A stretch of 64,000 bases of DNA, from contig NZ_JAUOQM010000049.1 in assembly GCF_030547685.1 (NCBI RefSeq), forward strand, positions 1 through 64,000, read 5' to 3'. The stretch's first letter is position 1; every line of letters starts with the position of its first letter. The position numbers were made by a program, and so were the translations under genes. Under the pieces are notes generated by a model, which did no database searches, had not been told where the DNA came from, and was given only the letters and a program-made list of their open reading frames with translations. Positions 36,089 through 44,501 of this stretch are shown here, piece by piece. The DNA comes from Gilvimarinus sp. 2_MG-2023 (GTDB lineage: Bacteria; Pseudomonadota; Gammaproteobacteria; Pseudomonadales; Cellvibrionaceae).

Positions 36089-37297
36089 TCAGCCCACTGC
36101 GAACAGGGACCTATTCTTACGCTGCCCATTAAGTGTCGCGCCTATAAACGTAGACCTTACGCACAAGTCGTACAGCACGAGAGATAAGCCAATGGCAATA
36201 CCAAAAACCAATGCCCACTTAATTCCCCAGTGCCAGCTCACCTCGGCAAAGGCAATTTGCAGCCAAATCACGATCGGTAAGTGAATTAAATACAGCCAGT
36301 AAGAGGCGTCGGCGAGATAGCGAATAACCTTATTGGGGCGGTCGAGGTAATGGCGAAATAATCCGATCATGAGCGCGATCAATGACCACATCATGACCGA
36401 GTAGCTAAATTTAAACGCCAGCGCTATATAAACAATGTGTGGATGACCGGGTTGACGCTCATAAGGGGAGGTAAGAATCGTCACAACAATAGCCGTTAGC
36501 GCCACTAACAATTTTTGCCAGCTTAACCGGCTAAAAGCCGGTATTAGGTCACTCTGGCGATGCATTAACCACCCCAGTGTAAAACAACCCCCATAAATAC
36601 AATACACTGGCCAGTGCGGCACGAGAGACTTGTCGGGGGTATCCAAACCCCACTGCCCCATCAACCACATACACCCGGCAGTGGGAACGGCCAAAGCTAA
36701 AACAACCAGCGACGAGTGACACAGCCACGCAAGTGCTGCATCCAATGATTTACTCAGTAAGCGGTAGGCAGGCTGAAAACGAACAGTGAGCGCGCGAACA
36801 CACAACACACTAAGAGTCACTAACAACAGGTAATACAAAAACCATAGGTGGGTGCCCGTTAATAACGTTTGAGAAGCCGCCAGCATTGAACTGGCCCCCT
36901 CTTGCAACGCCGGCCAAAGACTGACATCGCCGCGCATACTCTGCGCACCCATGACCCAGGCAAATACCAATAGAGGTCGCAGTAGTATCCAGCCCAATAC
37001 AAAGGGCAGCGCAATACGTAAGAGTCGCGACTTCAAAAACACGGCTCCCCCCTTGCGGTGATAGCTCATATGGCTGAAAAAACCCGCCAGTAAAAAGAAC
37101 AACGCCATTCTAAAAGAGTGACTAACTAACGCGAACACGCCCACCACTGTGCTGGTGGAAATATCCATAACCGCCCAGCCAATATACACGGGTAAAAAAG
37201 ACAAACAGGCGTGAAAAACAATGCCCAGCAAGAGCGCAAAAGCACGCACAGCGTCTAGATAATCCTGCCGGGTATTGTGTGGGGTATATGTGTCCAT
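36089..37297 (-). CDS. Acyltransferase-3 family membrane protein (OpgC/glucan-modification type)
   Basis: About ten membrane helices. The N-terminus RQDYLDAVRAFALLLGIVFHACL carries the catalytic-type D..R....GI..HA pattern of acyltransferase-3 proteins, which move acyl or succinyl groups across the membrane onto glycans. FFLLAGFFSHMSYHRKGG and LRIALPFVLGW also match the OpgC branch. ATG 37297 has AAGGA upstream. It follows the CIA30-like gene (stop 37320) with 22 bp between, in the same direction, so both share the mirrored promoter at 37972-37997. Confidence 0.88.
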   Translation of the reverse strand: MDTYTPHNTRQDYLDAVRAFALLLGIVFHACLSFLPVYIGWAVMDISTSTVVGVFALVSHSFRMALFFLLAGFFSHMSYHRKGGAVFLKSRLLRIALPFVLGWILLRPLLVFAWVMGAQSMRGDVSLWPALQEGASSMLAASQTLLTGTHLWFLYYLLLVTLSVLCVRALTVRFQPAYRLLSKSLDAALAWLCHSSLVVLALAVPTAGCMWLMGQWGLDTPDKSLVPHWPVYCIYGGCFTLGWLMHRQSDLIPAFSRLSWQKLLVALTAIVVTILTSPYERQPGHPHIVYIALAFKFSYSVMMWSLIALMIGLFRHYLDRPNKVIRYLADASYWLYLIHLPIVIWLQIAFAEVSWHWGIKWALVFGIAIGLSLVLYDLCVRSTFIGATLNGQRKNRSLFAVG

Positions 37298-37319
37298 GGT
37301 CTTATCCTTAACAAAGCCA

Positions 37320-37919
37320 TTAGTAAAAGCTGACCTGATCCAATGCAAAGCTAAAGCGTTCGGGCTGCATGGCGTAAGCGACGATGCTAATCCCGTTAAT
37401 GGCTCCGGCGTTCAATGGCGTTTGCTCTGACCATGCGCGCTTAAGCGATTCAAACGGTACTTTTACCTGATGAAACTCACCATCGTTGGTGACCGTTACA
37501 GGCGCGGCGTGGTAATCATGGTTTTGAATTTCACTACCGTTTACCGTGACCGACAAGACTCCTTTGTTGAGCTTAACGCTCAGTAAAATACCGGTATAAG
37601 GCTGGGCGTTTTGCGAGCCGCCCTGAACGTCGAGTGGAAGCACCAGGCTCACCCAACCTAACTGCCCTCGCGCCGGTGTAATCTCCCCATCTACTGTAAT
37701 AACGCCCACGCCAATCGTGTGCTGAGCGGTGGAGCCTCCGCCCGCCAGACTGTCGGTTATGAGCTGACGCGGTAGCCCTAAGCTGTTATTCTCAGGCTTA
37801 TCAAAGGTATCCACCACCGGTGGCAAAGTGCCACCCCAGGCTACCCCGGACAAGGAGAGTGTGGCCGCCAGAGCGATAGACTTAAGAGATGCGATTTTTG
37901 TCAGTGAATGTTTGAGCAT
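37320..37919 (-). CDS. Secreted CIA30/CBM11-like beta-sandwich protein
   Basis: 199 aa from ATG 37919, with GGAG upstream. The signal peptide (SLKSIALAATLSLSGVAWG) is followed by a jelly-roll domain: PVVDTFDKPENNSLG, GLPRQLITDSLAGG, VILPLDVQ-like strand SLVLPLDVQGGSQN, then YTGILLSVKL, FHQVKVPFESLKRAW and FALDQVSFY. This order is that of the NADH:ubiquinone-intermediate-30 / CBM11-like family. It would act in the periplasm. It sits first in an operon with the acyltransferase, divergent from the sigma factor. Confidence 0.75.
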   Translation of the reverse strand: MLKHSLTKIASLKSIALAATLSLSGVAWGGTLPPVVDTFDKPENNSLGLPRQLITDSLAGGGSTAQHTIGVGVITVDGEITPARGQLGWVSLVLPLDVQGGSQNAQPYTGILLSVKLNKGVLSVTVNGSEIQNHDYHAAPVTVTNDGEFHQVKVPFESLKRAWSEQTPLNAGAINGISIVAYAMQPERFSFALDQVSFY

Positions 37920-37971
37920 GGTACTTTCTCCGCATAAATAGAGGTTAACGACATAAGTGTCGCTCTCTAAG

Positions 37972-37997
37972 TACCTATTGCTGCGCAAAAGGTGACA
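37972..37997 (-). promoter_or_regulatory. Mirrored ECF-type promoter for the CIA30-acyltransferase operon
   Basis: Read on the minus strand: TGTCACCTTTTG (37997-37986), 10 further bases, then GGTA. The same pattern TGTCAC-N16-GGYA occurs on the plus strand at 38043-38068 in front of the sigma-factor gene. Confidence 0.6.
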
Positions 37998-38042
37998 ATA
38001 TTTCTAAGGAATCTCTGAATAAGCCCAAAAAAATAATTTTTC

Positions 38043-38068
38043 TGTCACCTTTTGTATAAAAGCTGGCA
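38043..38068 (+). promoter_or_regulatory. Mirrored ECF-type promoter for the sigma-factor gene
   Basis: TGTCACCTTTTG (38043-38054), 10 bases, then GGCA (38065-38068). It forms a 12-of-12 inverted repeat with 37986-37997. TGTCAC is a known -35 type for some ECF groups (for example ECF41). Autoregulation is inferred. Confidence 0.6.
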
Positions 38069-38103
38069 CTCATAGGCCGAAGCGAATAAAACGGATCAAA
38101 CAG

Positions 38104-39714
38104 ATGAGCCTATTTAAAAGACGAGTGCAGTATAAGGAGTCGGCCGATACCTCACTGGTACTGGCCTCCATTGGCGGTGACCGCGACGCCTTTGGCGAGA
38201 TTGTCAGCCGCTATCAAAGCCTGCTGTGCTCGCTGGCGTACTCTTCGGTGGGGGATTTAAAACACAGTGAGGATATTGCCCAAGAGACTTTTGTCGACGC
38301 CTGGCGCAAGCTGGATACCCTGGCGGAGCCCGAAAAGCTCAAGGCCTGGCTATGCGGTATTTTGCGTTTTAAAGTCAGCCGCTATCGCCGCAAGGAGTCG
38401 CGCCATAACAACAGCGACTCGGCCGAACTGGATGAACAGGAGTCACCTCAGCCGCAGGTGGATGAAACCCTGATACGCGAGCAGGAACAAACTCTGCTGT
38501 GGCAAACCTTACAACAGCTCCCCGAAACCTACCGCGAGCCATTAATTCTTTTTTACCGCGAGCAGCGCTCGGTGGAAAATGTGGCCGCCGAACTGGATTT
38601 AACCGAGGCGACGGTTAAGCAGCGCTTATCGCGCGGACGCAAAGCACTGCAAACGGCGATGGTCAGCTTTGTGGAAGACACGCTCAGCAAAAGTAAGCCC
38701 GGGGCGTCATTTACCACGGCAGTGCTGCTCGCCATTAGTACTATCTCAGCGCCCAAAGCTAAGGCAACAGCCCTGGGGATTGGGGCAGCCCATACGGGCT
38801 CGGCCTTTAAGTGGGCCAGCTTGTTAACGGTGTTTGCCGCCTTTTCGGGGCTGATTGGTTCGTTCTTTAGTGTGCGGGCAAGCCTGGCACAATCGCGCAC
38901 TCGCAGCGAACGGCGCCTGACCATAAAAATCGTCGCCCTGTATTTAGGTATTGCTCTGGCATTCACTCTGGCTTTATACCTATTAAAAACTCTGGCGCTG
39001 GGCAATAGTGTTAACGCTCAGGGTTACGCCATCGCATCACAGCTCGTGGTGTTTGCTTTTGTCATCAGCTATTTGTATTTGCTGAGCTTTATGCTCACGC
39101 GCGTACCTCAGTTGCGGGCTCAGCAGCGGCTCGCTTTTCCGCAAGCGTTTCTTGCCGAAGGTGACCGGCCCGATGCCAAGCGGCGCGAATTCAAAACCCG
39201 TGCAACACTGTTGGGCGTGCCTGTCTTGCACTTTAAACTGGGCATGCCCGAGCCCGGCGACAAACCCGCCGTTGGCTGGGTTGCCGGAGGCGACCGAGCT
39301 TACGGATTGGTGTTTGCCTGGGGCGGCTGGGCGGTAGCGCCCGTTAGTGTAGGGATAGTATCGCTCGGGTTTATCAGTATTGGCGCGCTAGGTATCGGCG
39401 TTTTAAGTTTGGGGGCAGTGGCTATTGGTGTACTGGGTTTGGGCGCGGCGGCCGTGGCTTACAAGGCCTATGCCTCGCTGTCGGCGCTGGGCTGGCAAAG
39501 TGCATTAAGCGGAGGATTTTCAATCGCGCAAGACGCCGCTCTTGGCCCGGTGGCTTTTGCCACAACCAGCAACAGCGAACAAGCCGCCCAGCTGACAAAT
39601 TTAACCGCTTTTAACCACCACTATTTATGGGTGCTCGCGGTGATGTCAGTACTGGTGATTGTGCCGGCGGTATGGCATTCGAAGGTGGTGCGCCAGCGTA
39701 TGGGACAAAAGTAG
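38104..39714 (+). CDS. ECF-type sigma factor fused to a C-terminal membrane domain
   Basis: The N-terminal 190 residues are an ECF sigma factor. Sigma-2 is seen in DAFGEIVSRYQSLLCSLAYSSVG and EDIAQETFVDAWRKL. Sigma-4 is seen in LQQLPETYREPLILFYREQ and LTEATVKQRLSRGRKAL. A linker with two hydrophobic segments follows (~235-330), then a cytoplasmic block and a glycine-rich stretch with hexapeptide-like repeats GIVSLGFISIGALGIGVLSLGAVAIG (split over residues ~415-445), and a last membrane helix before the end. The fused membrane part could replace a separate anti-sigma factor. Its promoter mirrors that of the divergent operon, so it likely controls both. ATG 38104 is the start. Confidence 0.85.
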   Translation: MSLFKRRVQYKESADTSLVLASIGGDRDAFGEIVSRYQSLLCSLAYSSVGDLKHSEDIAQETFVDAWRKLDTLAEPEKLKAWLCGILRFKVSRYRRKESRHNNSDSAELDEQESPQPQVDETLIREQEQTLLWQTLQQLPETYREPLILFYREQRSVENVAAELDLTEATVKQRLSRGRKALQTAMVSFVEDTLSKSKPGASFTTAVLLAISTISAPKAKATALGIGAAHTGSAFKWASLLTVFAAFSGLIGSFFSVRASLAQSRTRSERRLTIKIVALYLGIALAFTLALYLLKTLALGNSVNAQGYAIASQLVVFAFVISYLYLLSFMLTRVPQLRAQQRLAFPQAFLAEGDRPDAKRREFKTRATLLGVPVLHFKLGMPEPGDKPAVGWVAGGDRAYGLVFAWGGWAVAPVSVGIVSLGFISIGALGIGVLSLGAVAIGVLGLGAAAVAYKAYASLSALGWQSALSGGFSIAQDAALGPVAFATTSNSEQAAQLTNLTAFNHHYLWVLAVMSVLVIVPAVWHSKVVRQRMGQK

Positions 39715-39738
39715 CGCCCCTGCTTTCTCAAAGCCAAT

Positions 39739-39776
39739 GGGCCTGAGAGACTTCAGGCCCCATTGAGTGATTTTTT
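39739..39776 (+). terminator. Terminator after the sigma-factor gene
   Basis: GGGCCTGA pairs with TCAGGCCC around a 6-base loop (39739-39760), with a T-run at 39771-39776. Confidence 0.7.
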
Positions 39777-39977
39777 ATCGACAGCTGAGGGCCAATAAAA
39801 TGAGTGCCAATATAATGAGGGGCAATAAAAAAGAATGGCTTATCGTAGAGGTTTCATTTTACGGACCAATTGCCCCACACCAACAACAGACCAAAAACAG
39901 ACCAAACCAAGCAGACAGCCATATCAGGCATCAGCCAAACGCTCTGCGCAGATTAAGCGGCCTGCTTTACTGGGTTT

Positions 39978-40646
39978 TTATAACTGATCAATGACCTGTA
40001 ACAACTGCTGTGGACTGGGGCGGGTTTTGTAATCCAGCGAGCTGTTGGCCCATAAAACCGCACCTTTGCCATCGACAATAAACGCGGACGATACGGCAAA
40101 TTTACGATGGCCTGCGCCATTCCAGTCTTCCACCACTATGCCGTAATCTTTATACACTGGTACTAAATGTTCGGGCAGCTCCATAGTGACGTTAAACGCA
40201 TCGTGCGCATTTAAGTCTGGGTCGGACAGAACGGGAAAGGGAATCTCATAGGTGCGCGCGGCCAGAGCTGCGGCATCAGGTTTGTCCGCACTAATGAGTA
40301 TCGGCGTTACGCCGCGTTTTTCAAACTCGGGCCAGGCTTCAGTAAGCTGGCGAATTTGCACGTTGCAGTAAGGACACCAACCGCCACGGTAAAAAACGAC
40401 CAATAAGGGCGCATCGTTTTTTAAGGTTGTCCAATCGACCTTTTCACCCTCGATGTTTTTAACGGAAAAATCGCTCACCACGCTTCCCTTTGCCAAACCC
40501 ACATCGTCCGCCAAGGTTCCTAGCTGCTCTTGCGCGGTAGCGGCTAATTCAGGGCTTTTATTTGGCAACTGTACATCTTCAGCTAGCGCCGACAAACACA
40601 CCAACAAACCTGCCACACCTGTTAATAAACGCTTCACCGTATTCAT
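39978..40646 (-). CDS. Exported peroxiredoxin-like (AhpC/TSA) protein
   Basis: 222 aa from ATG 40646 (GGAG upstream). A signal peptide MNTVKRLLTGVAGLLVCLSALA gives a periplasmic protein. The thioredoxin-fold domain has VVFYRGGWCPYCNVQIRQL with the CxxC-like active site, then ILISADKPDAA and FPVLSDPDLNAHDAFNV. This is the peroxiredoxin-like family that reduces peroxides using thiols. It stands alone; upstream 40647-41333 belongs to the TonB receptor promoter. Partner reductant not evident. Confidence 0.88.
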   Translation of the reverse strand: MNTVKRLLTGVAGLLVCLSALAEDVQLPNKSPELAATAQEQLGTLADDVGLAKGSVVSDFSVKNIEGEKVDWTTLKNDAPLLVVFYRGGWCPYCNVQIRQLTEAWPEFEKRGVTPILISADKPDAAALAARTYEIPFPVLSDPDLNAHDAFNVTMELPEHLVPVYKDYGIVVEDWNGAGHRKFAVSSAFIVDGKGAVLWANSSLDYKTRPSPQQLLQVIDQL

Positions 40647-41333
40647 ACACGCTCCATTGTTATTAATTCGTTTAATCATTCGCTATCCTCAATTCAAACC
40701 CTAACAGTTTTTTAAGTCACTAGGGAGTGGGTTAGCTCATCTAATCGACTCGACGGCAAACTATAAACCCGCGACTGCTCTAAGCAGTGTGTGATTCACC
40801 TACTATTTGGCGCATTTTAAATGTTTACGCAAAAAGCGAGCTTAGAGTCTGGCATCACAGTGATAAGCGTGAGCAATTTTGTATAGCAATGAATTGCGGG
40901 CATTCACCGAGCGCTTAAGATTATTGTTAAGGCAGAGCTTCGAGCAAAACATGTAGACTAAATTATATAAATATTCAAGATGAAAAATTTATAGCGATTA
41001 ACGTAAGACTCTCGACCAACCGGCTTTATCTGGCGTTAAAAACCATCCCGATAAGACTGCTTCAGCCAAGGTTATACCTCTAGATATAAATGTGCGAACT
41101 ATTGTATTTATGACACGAAATAGTTATTGTATTTTAGCCCGAGGAGTAATATGACAATGCTCGACGGTATAACGTAAACGTGGATAACCTGCGTTATCGT
41201 TAACGTCATAATAAAAGATCTTAAGCGTCTGTAGCCTACGTTATCGTTAACGTGATGCGCAAAGATCCTGATACGTCGCACCACGCTTTTTGGGCTTATC
41301 TTAATAAATTGATAATAAAATAAAAGGATTGCC
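40647..41333. promoter_or_regulatory. Upstream region of the TonB receptor, with paired operators and a tiny leader frame
   Basis: No ordinary gene. A 16-base palindrome, ACGTTA-TCGT-TAACGT (first base G in copy 1), occurs at 41191-41206 and 41238-41253, 47 bp apart, each preceded by CCT. A related AACGTAAACG lies at 41171-41180. A minimal frame ATG 41151 to TAA 41177 (MTMLDGIT) has GAGGAG just upstream. These look like repressor sites of the LacI or GntR kind. Confidence 0.65.
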
Positions 41334-44300
41334 ATGCACTATTCAAATATACGACTCAAAAAACACTTTAAACGATCAGCCCTTGCTGCCTGCGTGATGG
41401 CAGTATCGACAGGTGCCTATGCGCAAGACGCCCTGGAAGAGGTTATTGTAATAGGCACTAAGGCTAGCCTAGAGCGAGCTCAAGACATCAAACGCAATGC
41501 GGATACCGTCAAGGACGTGATCACTGCAACGGATATCGGCTCTTTGCCAGACAAGTCTATTGTCGAAGCATTGCAGCGTATACCGGGCGTTGCTATTGAG
41601 CGATTTAATGCTTCTAATGATCCCGATCACTTCGGTGTAGAAGGTGGCAAGGTTGTGGTGCGTGGTTTAAACCGCGTACGTGCTGAATTTAACGGCCGCG
41701 ATGCACTAAGTGCTCGGGGCGATGGTGGCCTTAGCTTCTCTGACATCCCCCCCGAAATGGTCGGGCGCGTAGAGGTGAACAAGAACCAAACCGCTGACCT
41801 TATTGAAGGTGGCGTGAGCGGTACCATCAACTTGGTGACCCGTAAACCTTTCGATACTGACGGGCTTGTACTCGGCGGCACCATTAAAGCCAGTGAAGGC
41901 CATCTTGCAGAAGAAGCTGATATCTCGGCATCCGGCCTTATTAGTAACACCTGGGATTCTGAGGCAGGCCGTTTTGGTGCTCTTTTGAGTGTTACTCAAT
42001 CAGAGCTGAATACGCGCAGTGATGGTATTGGCGTATACAACTATTACGATAATAACGGTGTCGGCGGTTTAGCGAGTGAATATCAAGGGCAAGATGTTGC
42101 TGTGCCAACATCGGCCTCATTCCGTATGCAGCAAAACAGCCGTGACCGCTTAGGTGTTGGAGCGTCTTTTCAGTGGGAAAGCACCAATGAAGATGTGTTA
42201 ATTACCGCTGAGTTTATTCACTCCAACTCCGACCTGACCTGGCATGAAAATTTTGTTGAGCATCCTGAGCAGCCCTTCTCTGGTACGCCCAGAGCTGTAT
42301 CCCTAGGCGATGACCAACAGTTTGACTGCCCAGCGACTAGCAGTGAGGCAAATCCTTGCTTATTTACCAGTGGCACACTGGTAGGCAGCACTCCCACTTG
42401 GGCTGACAACGTGCCAACGTTAACTCACACAGCCGCAACCCGTGTGCGCCATGATGAGGCTGAGGTAAGCGATTACAGCCTGAACGGTAAATTTCAGATA
42501 ACCGATAACTTCTCCATCGAGGCCGATCTACAATACGTTGATGCACTGAACAATATTGTTGATACAACCGCTCATGGCAAAATCGCCGGTGATATGAGCA
42601 TTAATATGGAGAGCGACACCGCTCAACTTGACTTTATTAACACCAGCCAAGGGGCAAATAGTGAAGCCTATTTTGCTGACTCTGCAAACTACCTTTTCCG
42701 TTCCAGCATGGATCACGTCTCTGAGAATAGTGCAGAGTCTCTAGCCCTTGCCGTTGATGCTGAATACACCTTTGACGACGATCTATTCAGAGGCGTTAAA
42801 TTTGGTTTCAGACGCTCCGAGCGAGAACAAGATATCCGTGAATCGGACTATAACTGGGGGGAAGTTGGCGAGGTTTGGGGTAATGCGACCTATTTTGACG
42901 CAACACCTGACATTGTCGAGCAAGTAACTTTTAATGATTTCCATCAAGGTGACTCTTTAACCGAGTACAATACTTGGTGGTTCCCGGCTGTCGATTCATT
43001 AAGTCAAGGTAGCGATGAATGGTCTGAAGCTATGGCGGCAGCTGGCGTTGCGACCCCCACTTCGTGGAGTCCGCTCTCTGAACGCTCAGGTGTGGTTGAC
43101 GGTACTACCTTCTTACCTTCAGAGTATTACCTTGTAGATGAAGAGCGCACAGCTATTTATGCAAGGCTCGATTTCGGCAGTGATGAATCTGCACTGCCCT
43201 TCAGCGGTAATGTGGGTTTACGTTATGTGAGTTATGACCGCGAATCTACCGGTGCCAATAATTTTCCGTCGCCGTTTTCGAACACTGACTTAGGCATTGG
43301 CCGTCATCCAGACTTGCCCGATCTTGACCCAGGATTGCCTGCTGACGTTGCAGCCTTTGCCAACCAAGAGTCAGGCATTTCTGAAGTACAGCAAATGGAC
43401 ACCGTGAACGAGCTATTGCCGAGCGCAAACTTAAAGCTAGAGCTTACCGATAACTTGCTCATGCGACTCGCTTATTCTCGAGCTATGTTTTTACCCACAA
43501 TGGACAAGGTGCGCCGAAATTTTGTTATTGAGGGAAATGCAAGCACTGTAGATTTCACGGCAGAAGAACTGGCAGGCTACGGCTTTACTGATCCAGATAA
43601 TTTGCCCGATGGTATCGGACCAAAATCTGTTTCTCTAGCGGGCTTTACCGCTAATAGCGCTGGCAACCCTCTTCTAGAACCTGAAATGTCGGATAACATT
43701 GATGTGTCGCTAGAGTGGTATTTCAGTGATCTCGGATCTTTAACCGCCACCTATTTCAATCAACAGATTGAAGGTTTCCATCGTCAGCGCTCTACCCCCC
43801 TAGATGTTACAAATCCAAGTAACGGTATTACTCAACAAGTGGCGGTAACGCAGTTTGTAAATGCCGGTGATGCCACCATTGAAGGGCTTGAGTTAGCACT
43901 GCAAACTACCTTTGGCTGGATCGCAGAACCGCTTGATAACATTGGCATTCAAGCCAGTTACACCTATATTGATGCAACAGCTCGAGATGATCAGCAGCCC
44001 GAAGACTTAACCGGTAGAGAGGAATTTACTTTCCGTAATTTTGTCGGCCTCACCGACCTAGAGGGTCTTTCGGAATCTAACTATAACTTCACACTGTTCT
44101 TCGATAATGGTCCTATTGAAGCGCGTTTGGCGTATACATACAGAAGCGAATTCTTGATGCATACACGTGATGAAATTGCCTTCTCTCCGGTGTATGGTGA
44201 AGCAACAGACCATCTTGATGCCTCTATTAGTTGGGATATCAATGACAACTTCACTCTTGGCTTAGAGGCTAACAACCTTCTGGACGAGGTGACACAAACG

Positions 44301-44393
44301 TCCATTCAATACAATGAAGAAGGGGTTCTAACGCCTCGCTCTTACTTTGTGAGTGATCAGCGCATCGGCCTTTTCTTAAAAGCTAAGTTCTAA
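41334..44393 (+). CDS. TonB-dependent outer-membrane receptor (carbohydrate uptake)
   Basis: 1019 aa. A signal peptide ends near TGAYAQ (residue ~30). DALEEVIVIGTKASLERAQDIKR is a TonB-box/plug start; the plug continues with SIVEALQRIPGVAIER and VRGLNRVRAEFNGRDAL. Long beta-barrel with alternating strands follows and ends in GLFLKAKF with the terminal aromatic. It belongs to the large receptors of marine sugar degraders (Caulobacter/Xanthomonas-like). It begins a block with three halogenase-family genes in the same direction, a known association in polysaccharide loci. Upstream palindromes suggest sugar-controlled expression. Substrate unknown. Confidence 0.93.
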   Translation: MHYSNIRLKKHFKRSALAACVMAVSTGAYAQDALEEVIVIGTKASLERAQDIKRNADTVKDVITATDIGSLPDKSIVEALQRIPGVAIERFNASNDPDHFGVEGGKVVVRGLNRVRAEFNGRDALSARGDGGLSFSDIPPEMVGRVEVNKNQTADLIEGGVSGTINLVTRKPFDTDGLVLGGTIKASEGHLAEEADISASGLISNTWDSEAGRFGALLSVTQSELNTRSDGIGVYNYYDNNGVGGLASEYQGQDVAVPTSASFRMQQNSRDRLGVGASFQWESTNEDVLITAEFIHSNSDLTWHENFVEHPEQPFSGTPRAVSLGDDQQFDCPATSSEANPCLFTSGTLVGSTPTWADNVPTLTHTAATRVRHDEAEVSDYSLNGKFQITDNFSIEADLQYVDALNNIVDTTAHGKIAGDMSINMESDTAQLDFINTSQGANSEAYFADSANYLFRSSMDHVSENSAESLALAVDAEYTFDDDLFRGVKFGFRRSEREQDIRESDYNWGEVGEVWGNATYFDATPDIVEQVTFNDFHQGDSLTEYNTWWFPAVDSLSQGSDEWSEAMAAAGVATPTSWSPLSERSGVVDGTTFLPSEYYLVDEERTAIYARLDFGSDESALPFSGNVGLRYVSYDRESTGANNFPSPFSNTDLGIGRHPDLPDLDPGLPADVAAFANQESGISEVQQMDTVNELLPSANLKLELTDNLLMRLAYSRAMFLPTMDKVRRNFVIEGNASTVDFTAEELAGYGFTDPDNLPDGIGPKSVSLAGFTANSAGNPLLEPEMSDNIDVSLEWYFSDLGSLTATYFNQQIEGFHRQRSTPLDVTNPSNGITQQVAVTQFVNAGDATIEGLELALQTTFGWIAEPLDNIGIQASYTYIDATARDDQQPEDLTGREEFTFRNFVGLTDLEGLSESNYNFTLFFDNGPIEARLAYTYRSEFLMHTRDEIAFSPVYGEATDHLDASISWDINDNFTLGLEANNLLDEVTQTSIQYNEEGVLTPRSYFVSDQRIGLFLKAKF

Positions 44394-44412
44394 GCTGTTT
44401 GATTAACAACCA

Positions 44413-44447
44413 CGCAACAAGCCTAAGTCATGCTTAGGTTTGTTGCG
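44413..44447 (+). terminator. Long hairpin between the TonB receptor and the first halogenase
   Basis: CGCAACAAGCCTAAG pairs with CTTAGGTTTGTTGCG around a 5-base loop (15 bp, one G-T). There is no T-run after it, so it may be a partial terminator or an mRNA-processing site that lowers halogenase expression relative to the receptor. Confidence 0.6.
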
Positions 44448-44501
44448 TTGGTCACTTCATCTTTAATAAATTAAAATCTTCCTGGCAGCAATGAGGTAGC
44501 C

